From contig JAGCSR010000032.1 of NCBI GenBank assembly GCA_017964005.1, forward strand, positions 1 to 64,000: a stretch of DNA of 64,000 nucleotides, given 5' to 3'. The DNA comes from Clostridiales bacterium (GTDB lineage Bacteria > Bacillota > Clostridia > Saccharofermentanales > Saccharofermentanaceae). Position 1 is the stretch's first letter. Each line of letters starts with the position of its first letter. The translations under genes were made by a program, and so were the position numbers. Shown here in pieces: positions 33,391-41,673 of the stretch. The notes below the pieces were generated by a model. It was not told the origin of the DNA. It did not search any database and saw only the letters and a list, made by a program, of their open reading frames with translations.

Positions 33391-35732
33391 AGTACGCCTC
33401 CTATGAGCATCAATATCAGTCTGAACAGAAGGCTTACGATCCAGGCAAGGATACATTGCCAGACGACTACGCCTGCAGCCCATCTCCATCCGAGCTCGCG
33501 CTTGACGGAAGCTATTGCCGCAACGCAGGGTGTGTAGAGGAGACTGAAGACCAGAAGGGTCCCGGCTTCTATCGTGCCCAATACCGAAGTGATGCCGCCT
33601 TCCGCGGAGAAGAGGACTTCAAGTACTGACACCACGCTCTCCTTGGCCATGAATCCGCTGATGAGGGAAGTGGTGATGCGCCAGTCGTCAAGACCGAGGG
33701 GCTTCATGACCGGTGCTATGAATCCTGCTATCATTGCCATTATGCTTGTTGAAGAATCCGTAACGAGATTAAATCTCAGATCGAAGCTCTGAAGGAACCA
33801 TACGACCACTGTTGCGATGAGTATTACCGAGAATGCTTTCTGCAGGAAGTCCTTGGCTTTCTCCCACATCAGCTGCAGTGTGGACCTGATGCTGGGAAGC
33901 CTGTAGTTGGGAAGTTCCATTACGAAGGGAGCCGCTTCGCCGCGGAAGAGGACCTTCTTGTATAAGAACGCGATGAGTATCCCGACAACGATACTGAGAA
34001 GATAAAGTCCCGTCATTATGAATCCGCCCTTGCCGGGGAAGAATGAACTTACGAAGAAAGCATAGATGGGAAGCTTTGCGGTGCAGCTCATAAAGGGCGT
34101 AAGCAGTATCGTCATCTTACGGTCCCTGTCGGAAGGAAGCGTCCTGGTGGACATAACGGCGGGAACCGTGCATCCGAACCCGATGAGCAATGGCACGATG
34201 GATCTTCCGGACAATCCGATCCTCCTGAGGAGCTTATCCATGAAGAAGGCGATGCGGGCAATATACCCGCTGTCTTCCAGAAGCGACAGGAAGAAGAACA
34301 TGACTACGACGATAGGGAGGAAGCTCAGTACGCTTCCGACTCCTTCGAAGATGCCGTCGATTATGAGACTGTGTATGACATCGTTGACGTTCGCTGCGGT
34401 AAGAGCCTTCTCTGTTGCCCCGGTCAGAAGATCGATCCCCTGTTCGAGGAGCCACTGAAGGCCTGCACCTATGACATTGAATGTCAGGAAGAACACCGCA
34501 GCCATTATCAGGATGAATATGGGAATGGCGGTAAACTTTCCAGTCAGGATCCTGTCGATCTTCTCGGATCTGATCCTTTCTTTATTCCTTACGGGCTTGG
34601 TCACGCACTGCTCGGTGATCTGCATGATATATGTAAATCTCATCTCGGCAACGGCTGCTGCCGGATCTTTACCCGTATCCTGCTCGACCCTTACCCTGAT
34701 ATGTTCGAGGAGGTCTTTCTCGTTATCTGCAAGATCCAATTGATCAAGGATGAGTTCATCGCCTTCCAATGCCTTACATGCAGCGAACCTCAAAGGGAGC
34801 CCCTTTGCTATGGCCTTCTGCTCGATCAGGTGTTCTACTGCGTGGATGGAACTGTGGATTGGGCTGTCAGGCGCGCAGAAGTCCTGTTCCAGAGGCTTCT
34901 CGCAGTATTTGGCGATATGGATCGCGTGGGATATAAGTTCTCCGATACCCTGATTCTTGGCAGCGCTGATGGGGACGACAGGAACTCCCAGGATCTCTTC
35001 CATCCTGTTGATATCAACGGATCCGCCGTTGCCCGTGAGCTCATCCATCATGTTGAGAGCGACAACAACGGGGCGGTCCGTCTCGAGCAGCTGCATCGTA
35101 AGATAGAGGTTGCGTTCTATATTTGTTGAGTCAACGATATTGACTATCGCATCCGGCTTGTTATCCAATACAAAATCCCTGGATACGATCTCTTCTTTGG
35201 AGTAGGGAGACATTGAGTAGATACCGGGAAGGTCCGTGATCATCGTCTTGCCGTGCCCTATGATCGCACCGTCCTTGCGGTCCACCGTAACACCCGGGAA
35301 ATTACCAACGTGCTGGTTGGATCCTGTCAGGCGGTTGAACAGTGTGGTCTTGCCGCTGTTCTGGTTGCCCACCAGAGCAAATGTGAGCACATGACCGTCA
35401 GGGAGGGGAGTGGCATTTTTCTTATCGTGATGGATTCCGGGTTCTCCGAGATTCGGGTGCGCCACCTTGTTCCTGCGCTTGGCGGGTGCTCCGGTCTCTT
35501 CGGCCGAGTCCGTTCCCGTTACGGTGATCTTATTGGCATCGTCCAGTCTTAACGACAGTTCATATCCGTGGATACTGATCTCGACAGGATCTCCCATGGG
35601 GGCGAACTTGACGATGGTTATCTTAGCTCCCGGGATGATGCCCATATCCAGCAGGTGCTGACGGAGAGCTCCTTGCCCGCCGACTGTCTCGACGACAGAA
35701 CTTTGTCCTTCTTTGAGTTCTCCTAAAGTCAT
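33387..35732 (-). CDS. feoB: FeoA-FeoB fusion, ferrous iron transporter
   Basis: A 781-residue protein. Residues 1-75 form a FeoA (SH3-like) domain ('QHLLDMGIIPGA', 'LSLRLDDANKI'). After a linker comes the FeoB G-protein domain with G1 GNQNSGKT near residue 123, 'NFPGVTVDR' and G3 DLPG. A membrane domain of about eight helices carries gate-like repeats from about residue 390. FeoB takes up Fe2+ under anoxic conditions. The fusion of the usually separate FeoA is a known variant in Clostridia. Transcription is probably under an iron-responsive DtxR-family regulator, judged from the operators upstream. Confidence 0.95.
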   Translation of the reverse strand: MTLGELKEGQSSVVETVGGQGALRQHLLDMGIIPGAKITIVKFAPMGDPVEISIHGYELSLRLDDANKITVTGTDSAEETGAPAKRRNKVAHPNLGEPGIHHDKKNATPLPDGHVLTFALVGNQNSGKTTLFNRLTGSNQHVGNFPGVTVDRKDGAIIGHGKTMITDLPGIYSMSPYSKEEIVSRDFVLDNKPDAIVNIVDSTNIERNLYLTMQLLETDRPVVVALNMMDELTGNGGSVDINRMEEILGVPVVPISAAKNQGIGELISHAIHIAKYCEKPLEQDFCAPDSPIHSSIHAVEHLIEQKAIAKGLPLRFAACKALEGDELILDQLDLADNEKDLLEHIRVRVEQDTGKDPAAAVAEMRFTYIMQITEQCVTKPVRNKERIRSEKIDRILTGKFTAIPIFILIMAAVFFLTFNVIGAGLQWLLEQGIDLLTGATEKALTAANVNDVIHSLIIDGIFEGVGSVLSFLPIVVVMFFFLSLLEDSGYIARIAFFMDKLLRRIGLSGRSIVPLLIGFGCTVPAVMSTRTLPSDRDRKMTILLTPFMSCTAKLPIYAFFVSSFFPGKGGFIMTGLYLLSIVVGILIAFLYKKVLFRGEAAPFVMELPNYRLPSIRSTLQLMWEKAKDFLQKAFSVILIATVVVWFLQSFDLRFNLVTDSSTSIMAMIAGFIAPVMKPLGLDDWRITTSLISGFMAKESVVSVLEVLFSAEGGITSVLGTIEAGTLLVFSLLYTPCVAAIASVKRELGWRWAAGVVVWQCILAWIVSLLFRLILMLIGGVL

Positions 35733-35816
35733 TGCCTGCTCCGATCTTACATCTTCCGATGCCTATACTTGATTTCAGTCTAATTATATTCCTGCCGTTA
35801 TACAAAAGAAACTGAC

Positions 35817-35880
35817 AGTTAGCATAAACTAACCAATTGCCTGCGTCAAGGATTTTTGTTAAGTTAGTACAAACTAACTT
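35817..35880 (-). promoter_or_regulatory. feoAB promoter with two DtxR-type operators
   Basis: On the minus strand TTGACG (35844-35849) and TATGCT (35821-35826) are 17 bases apart. A GTTAG-N6-CTAAC dyad (35818-35833) covers the -10 box. A second perfect dyad, AAGTTAGT-ACAA-ACTAACTT (35861-35880), lies upstream of the -35. The GTTAG/CTAAC core matches metal-responsive DtxR/IdeR-type sites, implying iron repression. No other element is seen in 35733-36049. Confidence 0.75.
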
Positions 35881-36049
35881 ATATCGCAAGATCACATAGC
35901 ATTCTGCGGTTGAGGTCTTTTCAACTGACCGTTGATTGTAAATAACGGCCCGTAAAGATATCATTGTGTTGTGATCAGAAGATGAGAATCAAGCATGCAT
36001 GACCGTTCCGATCGAATGATCGAAAATCTTTTTCGAGAAGGAGAACAAC

Positions 36050-37147
36050 ATGAGTACGACATTAGGCAAGAATATAAAAACTTTTCGCAAGAATAAAGGG
36101 TTCACGCAGGAAGAACTTGCAGACCTTCTGAACATCACGCCCCAGGCAGTAAGCAAGTGGGAGTCGGAATCAGGCCTTCCCGACGTATCGATGCTGATAC
36201 CCCTGGCACAGGTCCTGGGCGTAACCACGGACGCGCTCTTAGGATACGACAATATCTCCGAGAACGAGGAGATCACATCCAGGATCAAGGACAATGTCGC
36301 CCGCCTGTCGAATAACAAAGACAGGGCACAAAGGGCCTTGGAAGTCTGCGAATACCTGTCAACGGAGACGAACCTTAATCCCGGCAACTTCGAGATAATC
36401 AAGGATTATGTTCAGCAGACTGCTAACCTGTCGATGTACGAAGACCCTGTGCTGGAAGGATATTTCCAGGATCAGCCTGACCGGATTCAGAAGATCTATA
36501 AGGACTGCATCAGGAAGGGGGCATATCTCATCAGCCACTGCTCCGACAGGGATCTTGTGGATAAGACCCACTACGCTTTGGCCTGGATCTATATTCACCT
36601 CAAGGACTTCGATAAGGCAAAGGCCCACATCAACGTTCTTCCCAGTCTGTCTACGGGCAGCATCAGGGAGAATATCGATATGGAGCTCGTATTCTTCGAA
36701 GCCGGCTACGATAAGGCCAAGGGCTTCGACAATATGAAGGTCAAGATAAAGGAGAATTCCAGGCTCCTGTTTTTGTTAACGGCCGCCATGATCAATACGA
36801 TCTCCCAAAACTACGGCTGGTACGGTGACAGGGAGGAGGCATACGAAGTCTGCAACTGGTGCGAGAATATCCTGAAGGCATATATCGCAAAGAAAGAGTA
36901 TATCGACATCGATAAGTACCTCAGGGTCAGAAGGAGTGTTGCCTTCTTCAGGATGGTCGCGGCAAAGAGGGCAGGGGAAGGCGAGTTCGCAGAACAGCTC
37001 TATACGAAGTTCGCAGAAGAGATCAAGGCCGAAGACCTGACAGACGAGGAGAAGAGCAGGATAATGGATATGCTGCACAGCGATATCGCCTATTATTCCA
37101 GATATACCGGTGATCAGGACAATAAGGAGACGGATAATGGTCAATAA
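36050..37147 (+). CDS. XRE-family regulator with TPR-like C-terminal domain
   Basis: A 365-residue protein. Residues 5-60 are a lambda-repressor-like HTH ('NKGFTQEELADLLNITPQAV', 'SKWESESGLPD'), followed by a long helical region of the type seen in TPR-bearing XRE regulators that bind peptides or partner proteins. The product of the next gene, an acetyltransferase, starts inside its last codons, so the two are co-expressed. Target genes are unknown. Confidence 0.85.
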   Translation: MSTTLGKNIKTFRKNKGFTQEELADLLNITPQAVSKWESESGLPDVSMLIPLAQVLGVTTDALLGYDNISENEEITSRIKDNVARLSNNKDRAQRALEVCEYLSTETNLNPGNFEIIKDYVQQTANLSMYEDPVLEGYFQDQPDRIQKIYKDCIRKGAYLISHCSDRDLVDKTHYALAWIYIHLKDFDKAKAHINVLPSLSTGSIRENIDMELVFFEAGYDKAKGFDNMKVKIKENSRLLFLLTAAMINTISQNYGWYGDREEAYEVCNWCENILKAYIAKKEYIDIDKYLRVRRSVAFFRMVAAKRAGEGEFAEQLYTKFAEEIKAEDLTDEEKSRIMDMLHSDIAYYSRYTGDQDNKETDNGQ

Positions 37148-37655
37148 CTATGTATTGGAAACCGACAGACTGATCCTCCGCGCTCTGACCGCAGACGACT
37201 GCGATGACATATATAAGTGGGTCAGCGACGAAGATGTAACAAGATACATGGTCTATAACACCTATACTTCCAAGGAGCCTTTGACCGGATGGGTGAAGTC
37301 TTTGGACGACACTCCGGACTATCACTTCGGTTTTGTCATCAAGGACACAGGCGAGCTGATCGGAAGCGGGAGCATCGGTCCTCACAAAGGAGATCCGGAA
37401 AGATGGGGGTTAGGATATAATCTCCGCAAGGACCGGTGGGGGATGGGATATGCGACGGAAGCTGCCGGCGCAATGATCAGGTTTGCCCGAAATGAGTTTG
37501 GAATAAGGAAGTTCGCATCAAGTCATGTTGAGCAAAATAAAGCTTCCGGGCATGTCATGGAGAAATGCGGCCTTCACTTTGTCCGTTACGGTCAGTTCCA
37601 AAAACTGGACGGCACTTGTAAGATGCGCTCCATGGAGTATGAAGGCGAGTTTTAA
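37137..37655 (+). CDS. GNAT acetyltransferase of the RimJ/RimL type
   Basis: A 172-residue protein starting at 37137 after AAGGAG. It opens with 'LETDRLILRAL', typical of RimJ/RimL-like acetyltransferases, and has the acetyl-CoA motif ('RWGMGYATEAAGAMI') and a 'FGIRKFASSHVEQNKASGHV' segment. Family members acetylate N-termini of ribosomal proteins or small molecules. It overlaps the XRE regulator gene by 11 bases. Confidence 0.88.
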   Translation: MVNNYVLETDRLILRALTADDCDDIYKWVSDEDVTRYMVYNTYTSKEPLTGWVKSLDDTPDYHFGFVIKDTGELIGSGSIGPHKGDPERWGLGYNLRKDRWGMGYATEAAGAMIRFARNEFGIRKFASSHVEQNKASGHVMEKCGLHFVRYGQFQKLDGTCKMRSMEYEGEF

Positions 37656-37660
37656 AAGTC

Positions 37661-37753
37661 CCTTTTTTCCAAAATCGAAAAAACCGGGATCTGATAGAAA
37701 AACAACCTGAAATTTTCCTATCAAACAGGCTTTTTTTCGATTTTGGAAAAAGG
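37661..37753. repeat. 93-bp nested inverted repeat
   Basis: Arms of 23 bases (37661-37683 and 37731-37753) match except for one length difference in the T/A runs; they contain CCAAAATCG/CGATTTTGG. Inside, GATAGAAAA (37693-37701) pairs with TTTTCCTATC (37713-37722). It follows the acetyltransferase gene and could act as a bidirectional terminator, but its size and nesting are unusual. Confidence 0.7.
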
Positions 37754-37826
37754 AAGCCTGCAGGTTGAGCTCGGGTCAGGCTCAGATATAACTTTTCGGG
37801 GAAGAGCCTCTAATATTTTATGTATA

Positions 37827-37903
37827 TTGTTACAGTCTGTTTACTTGATATATAGTGCCTGATATGGTAGTTTTATTGTTGATTTCTAATAAAGTACTTT
37901 ATT
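37827..37903 (+). promoter_or_regulatory. Promoter and 16-bp palindrome before the IscU-like gene
   Basis: TTGTTA (37827-37832) and TATAGT (37851-37856) are 18 bases apart. Downstream lies the perfect palindrome AATAAAGTACTTTATT (37888-37903), just before the AAAGGAGG ribosome binding site. Its position in the 5' leader suggests an operator or RNA hairpin. Confidence 0.55.
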
Positions 37904-37920
37904 GTTAAAGGAGGCATTAT

Positions 37921-38613
37921 ATGATCTACTCAACAGAAGTCAAGAACATGTGCCCTGTAACACAGGGAGTGCACCACGGTGCAGCTCCCATCCCCGAAGA
38001 GGCTAAGTGGGTACAGGCTAAGGAGATCAAGGACATCTCCGGTTACACACACGGTATCGGCTGGTGTGCTCCTCAGCAGGGTGGCTGCAAGCTCTCCCTC
38101 AACGTCAAGGACGGCGTTATCCAGGAAGCCTTGGTAGAGACCATCGGATGCTCCGGTATGACTCATTCTGCTGCTATGGCAGCCGAGATCCTTCCCGGAC
38201 TTACAATCCTTGAAGCTCTTAACACTGACCTCGTTTGTGACGCTATCAACACAGCTATGAGGGAGCTGTTCCTCCAGATCGTTTACGGAAGAACACAGTC
38301 TGCTTTCTCCGAGGACGGACTCCAGATCGGTGCAGGTCTTGAGGACCTCGGTAAGGGTGCCCGCTCCATGGTCGGTACAACATACGGTACACTCGACAAG
38401 GGTCCCCGTTATCTTGAGCTTACTGACGGTTACATCACAGAGGTTGCTCTTGACGAGAACGACGAGATCATCGGATATAAGTACGTTAACTTTGGCAAGA
38501 TGATGGACTTCATCAAGGCCGGCGACGATGCTAAGACAGCATTCGACAAGGCTTGTGGTAAGTACGGCAGAGTTGACGATGCAGCAAGATGCATCGATCC
38601 GAGAAAAGAGTAA
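37921..38613 (+). CDS. IscU/NifU-like iron-sulfur scaffold-related protein, partner of GGGtGRT
   Basis: A 230-residue protein. A central segment 'TIGCSGMTHSAAMAAEIL' followed by a glycine-leucine-rich 'ILEAL' helix resembles the cysteine-bearing core of IscU/NifU scaffolds. Extra cysteines occur in 'NMCPVTQG', 'GWCAPQQGGC' and near the end. It sits 20 bases before the GGGtGRT gene, an arrangement I know from many Clostridia. Codons are strongly biased toward a few choices (such as TCC, ATC, AAG), as expected for high expression. The precise cluster or substrate is unknown. Confidence 0.8.
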   Translation: MIYSTEVKNMCPVTQGVHHGAAPIPEEAKWVQAKEIKDISGYTHGIGWCAPQQGGCKLSLNVKDGVIQEALVETIGCSGMTHSAAMAAEILPGLTILEALNTDLVCDAINTAMRELFLQIVYGRTQSAFSEDGLQIGAGLEDLGKGARSMVGTTYGTLDKGPRYLELTDGYITEVALDENDEIIGYKYVNFGKMMDFIKAGDDAKTAFDKACGKYGRVDDAARCIDPRKE

Positions 38614-38633
38614 GGAACAGGAGGATTAATAAT

Positions 38634-39653
38634 ATGGCATTATTTGAATCATATGAGAGAAGAGAGCCCCAGATCCTTGCTTGTCTTAAGGAATACGGCA
38701 TCTCATCCATCGAAGAATGTAAAGAGATCACAGAAGCTGCAGGTCTTGATGTTTATCATCTGATCGAGGGCATCCAGCCCATCTGCTTCGAGAACGCTAA
38801 GTGGGCTTACACCGTAGGCGCTGCAATCGCTATCAAGAAGAACTGCCGCAAGGCTTCCGAGGCTGCTGCCGCTATCGGTATCGGTCTTCAGGCTTTCTGC
38901 ATTCCCGGTTCCGTTGCTGACAGACGTAAGGTTGGTCTTGGCCATGGTAACCTTGGTAAGATGCTCCTCGAAGAGGACACAGAGTGCTTCGCATTCTTAG
39001 CAGGCCACGAGTCTTTCGCAGCTGCTGAGGGTGCTATCGGTATCGCTGACAAGGCTAACAAGGTTCGTCAGAAGCCCCTTAGAGTCATCCTCAACGGTTT
39101 GGGCAAGGACGCTGCACAGATCATCTCCCGTATCAACGGCTTCACATATGTTGAGACACAGTATGATTACGCAACAGGCGAGCTCAAGGAAGTATTCCGC
39201 AAGTGCTACTCCAAGAACCCTGATTCTCCCCGTGCAAAGGTTAACTGCTACGGTGCTAACGATGTTCAGGAAGGCGTTGCCATCATGTGGAAGGAGAACG
39301 TTGACGTTTCCATCACAGGTAACTCCACCAACCCTACAAGATTCCAGCACCCCGTTGCAGGTACATACAAGAAGGAGAGAGTTGAAGCAGGCAAGAAGTA
39401 CTTCTCCGTTGCATCCGGCGGCGGTACAGGCCGTACACTCCATCCCGATAACATGGCAGCAGGTCCTGCTTCCTACGGTATGACAGATACATTAGGCCGT
39501 ATGCACTCCGATGCTCAGTTCGCAGGTTCTTCTTCCGTTCCCGCACACGTTGAGATGATGGGTCTCATCGGCGCAGGCAACAACCCCATGGTCGGTATGA
39601 CTGTTTCCACAGCTGTTTCCATCGAGGAAGCTGCAAAGGCAGGCAAGTTCTGA
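38634..39653 (+). CDS. GGGtGRT family protein
   Basis: A 339-residue protein with AGGAGG nine bases before the start. It carries the name-giving motif GGGTGRT at residues 262-268, followed by 'LHPDNMAAGPASYGMTDT' and a late 'GLIGAGNNPMVGMT'. The family is conserved and abundant in anaerobic Firmicutes but has no established function. The gene shares strong codon bias with its upstream partner. Its last 26 bases recur exactly at 43122-43147. A strong terminator follows. Confidence 0.92.
   Translation: MALFESYERREPQILACLKEYGISSIEECKEITEAAGLDVYHLIEGIQPICFENAKWAYTVGAAIAIKKNCRKASEAAAAIGIGLQAFCIPGSVADRRKVGLGHGNLGKMLLEEDTECFAFLAGHESFAAAEGAIGIADKANKVRQKPLRVILNGLGKDAAQIISRINGFTYVETQYDYATGELKEVFRKCYSKNPDSPRAKVNCYGANDVQEGVAIMWKENVDVSITGNSTNPTRFQHPVAGTYKKERVEAGKKYFSVASGGGTGRTLHPDNMAAGPASYGMTDTLGRMHSDAQFAGSSSVPAHVEMMGLIGAGNNPMVGMTVSTAVSIEEAAKAGKF
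39628..39653 (+). repeat. 26-bp direct repeat, left copy (3' end of GGGtGRT gene)
   Basis: The segment from AAGCTGCAAAGG to the stop codon TGA is identical to 43122-43147 and in the same orientation. The flanks on both sides differ. This is the pattern of a target gene end duplicated around an inserted segment. Confidence 0.85.
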
Positions 39654-39677
39654 TCCGGGCAATCTGATAAAGACAAC

Positions 39678-39711
39678 AGAGCCGTCTTCTTACGAAGGCG
39701 GCTCTTTTTTT
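39678..39711 (+). terminator. Terminator after the GGGtGRT gene
   Basis: AGAGCCGTCTTC (39678-39689) pairs with GAAGGCGGCTCT (39694-39705), followed by a run of seven or eight T. Confidence 0.9.
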
Positions 39712-39777
39712 GTCTGTGAACAGCGTAGTGCTATAATCCATATGGGATGCTCCTAAGTTAGAACAGGCAGGAAGTTT

Positions 39778-40212
39778 ATGCAGGTACATATCGAGAAAGC
39801 AAACAGCAAAGAAGAAGAGACGGCTGTCATCAAGGCAGTCGAGATCACTGATGAGATCAGCGCTGCTGTTGAATTGCTCGAAGGCGGCGCCAGGAGCTTC
39901 GCGGTCAGTTATGAGGATAATGCATATATCCTTAAGGCGGAAGCTGTCTATTATATAGAATCAGTCGACAAAAAGACTTTTGTTTATACCAAAGAAAGAT
40001 GTTACGACTGCAAGTACAGGCTCTATGAGCTTGAAACGATGCTTGGCGGCTATTTTATGAGATGCTCCAAGTCAATGATCATAAACTTGAGAAAGATCCG
40101 CAGCGTCAGATCTTCGATGAGCGGCAGGATCGAGGCGACTCTCCTTAACGATGAAGTTGCCATCATCTCGAGAGGCTATGTCAAGGAAGTGAAGAGGAGG
40201 CTCGGCTTATAA
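39778..40212 (+). CDS. LytTR-domain transcriptional regulator (no receiver)
   Basis: A 144-residue protein with a short N-terminal region (about 40 residues) and a LytTR DNA-binding domain ('AVYYIESVDKKTFVYT', 'YFMRCSKSMIINLRKI', 'IISRGYVKEVK'). Stand-alone LytTR regulators next to a DUF3021 membrane protein are a recurrent Firmicutes pair in which the membrane protein may restrain the regulator. The stop overlaps the start of the DUF3021 gene. A candidate 21-bp-spaced direct-repeat site lies before the ABC genes it probably controls. Confidence 0.9.
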   Translation: MQVHIEKANSKEEETAVIKAVEITDEISAAVELLEGGARSFAVSYEDNAYILKAEAVYYIESVDKKTFVYTKERCYDCKYRLYELETMLGGYFMRCSKSMIINLRKIRSVRSSMSGRIEATLLNDEVAIISRGYVKEVKRRLGL

Positions 40213-40652
40213 TGAATAAACTGAAGTTCTGGCTTGAACAGACCATGATGATCTCCTTTGCGATATATTTGGGGATCGTGATAGAAGGGCTTGTTTATCT
40301 GATCTTTAAGGGAGAAGCTCTTTCAACTTTTTCTCTCAGCTGGTATCAGCTGATATCGGTAATACTTACGGGAGCCTTGTGCTCTCTCTTAACGCTGTTC
40401 CTGCTTTCGGATTACGAAGGAGCCGGGAAGCGTTTCCTTATCAAGGTCATTATCCACTCCATAGGCCTTTATCTGATCGTAAGCTTCATGGGCTGGATAT
40501 TTAATTGGTATACGGGTGTTACGGGCTTCATCATGGTAACACTGATATTCCTCATGGTATATGTTTTCGTCTGGCTTGTTTCCTTATGGTTCTATAAGCG
40601 CGAGGAGGTTCAGATCAACAAAGCGCTGGATGACATAAGAGACGAAGAATAG
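40212..40652 (+). CDS. DUF3021-family membrane protein
   Basis: A 146-residue protein with four membrane helices (about residues 10-32, 45-66, 76-97, 103-127) and a charged C-terminal tail. This is the layout of DUF3021, typically encoded after a LytTR regulator. Its overlap of one base with the LytTR gene supports functional coupling. It probably modulates the regulator; the signal is unknown. Confidence 0.82.
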   Translation: MNKLKFWLEQTMMISFAIYLGIVIEGLVYLIFKGEALSTFSLSWYQLISVILTGALCSLLTLFLLSDYEGAGKRFLIKVIIHSIGLYLIVSFMGWIFNWYTGVTGFIMVTLIFLMVYVFVWLVSLWFYKREEVQINKALDDIRDEE

Positions 40653-40676
40653 TTTTTCGGACGGTTTAGTCCTTTT

Positions 40677-40728
40677 AGAGCAACTTGGTGCCCTGTTTTT
40701 GCAACTTAGGCACGTTGCTCTTTTTTTT
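40677..40728 (+). terminator. Terminator after the DUF3021 gene
   Basis: AGAGCAAC (40677-40684) pairs with GTTGCTCT (40714-40721) around an inner GTGCC/GGCAC stem, followed by eight or more T. Confidence 0.75.
40680..40710 (+). promoter_or_regulatory. Candidate LytTR binding site (direct repeat spaced 21 bp)
   Basis: GCAACTTGG at 40680 and GCAACTTAGG at 40701 are two copies exactly 21 bases apart, the two-turn spacing common for LytTR dimers. They overlap the terminator hairpin and lie 60-90 bases before the ABC ATPase gene. Confidence 0.45.
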
Positions 40729-40770
40729 GCCGTGTTCTTGGTCTAATGTGACTTCCGGGAGGTACGGAAA

Positions 40771-41673
40771 ATGAATATCATTGAAGTCAGAAATTTAACC
40801 AAGAACTACAAAGAACACAAAGCCGTCGACGGGATCTCGTTCGATGTTGAGGAAGGCGAGCTGTTTGCATTTTTGGGCGAAAACGGTGCGGGGAAATCCA
40901 CGACGATCAATATGCTCTGCACTGTCCTTCAGAAAACATCAGGCTCGGCATTCATCGCAGGTCACGAACTCGGCAGGGAAGATGATGAGATCCGCAAGGT
41001 CAACGGCATTGTTTTCCAGAATTCCGTTTTGGACAGAAAACTCACCGTAAAAGAGAACCTTCTTACCCGCGGTTCATACTACGGACTGTCCGCTAAGGAA
41101 GTGAACAAGAGGATAGAACCTTTCAAAGAGCTCTTTGAGCTCGGTGAGATCTGGAACCGCAGATATGAGAAGCTCTCCGGCGGCCAGAGAAGAAGAGTGG
41201 ATATCGTAAGGGCGCTTATCAACGATCCTAAGATCCTCTTTCTCGACGAACCCACCACAGGCCTTGATCCGAAATCCAGAAAGATGGTCTGGGACCATAT
41301 CGACTATCTGAGACGCAACTTAGGCATGACGATCTTCCTTACGACTCATTATATGGAAGAGACAAGAGATGCCGATCATGTTGTTATATTGGACAAAGGA
41401 CAGATCATAGCAAACGGAGCACCGTCAACCCTTAAATCAAGATATGCCCATTCTAAACTCGTCTGGTATACGGGCAGGGACCCCGGATCGGAGGATCTCA
41501 TAAGGACCTTAAGCAGCAACTATGTCTACGATGCTGACCACTACAACATCGAGACTGATGATAATCCGGCGGAATTCATCTATAGACATAAAGACAGGAT
41601 AAGGGAATTCGAATTTATCAAGGGATCGATGGACGACGTATTTCTGAAACTTACCGGAAAGGAGTTCACATAA
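40771..41673 (+). CDS. ABC-2 type transporter ATP-binding protein (DrrA-like)
   Basis: A 300-residue ATPase with Walker A GENGAGKS near residue 36, signature LSGGQRRR, Walker B 'LFLDEPTTGLDP', H-loop 'TTHYMEE', and a ~90-residue C-terminal extension as in daunorubicin-resistance (DrrA) ATPases. With the permease downstream (one-base overlap at the TAATG junction) it forms an exporter. It is likely regulated by the LytTR protein encoded just upstream. Substrate unknown. Confidence 0.92.
   Translation: MNIIEVRNLTKNYKEHKAVDGISFDVEEGELFAFLGENGAGKSTTINMLCTVLQKTSGSAFIAGHELGREDDEIRKVNGIVFQNSVLDRKLTVKENLLTRGSYYGLSAKEVNKRIEPFKELFELGEIWNRRYEKLSGGQRRRVDIVRALINDPKILFLDEPTTGLDPKSRKMVWDHIDYLRRNLGMTIFLTTHYMEETRDADHVVILDKGQIIANGAPSTLKSRYAHSKLVWYTGRDPGSEDLIRTLSSNYVYDADHYNIETDDNPAEFIYRHKDRIREFEFIKGSMDDVFLKLTGKEFT

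Noticed and set aside
34371-35129. 252-codon plus-strand frame
   Set aside because: Antisense to feoB; no RBS and no recognisable protein.
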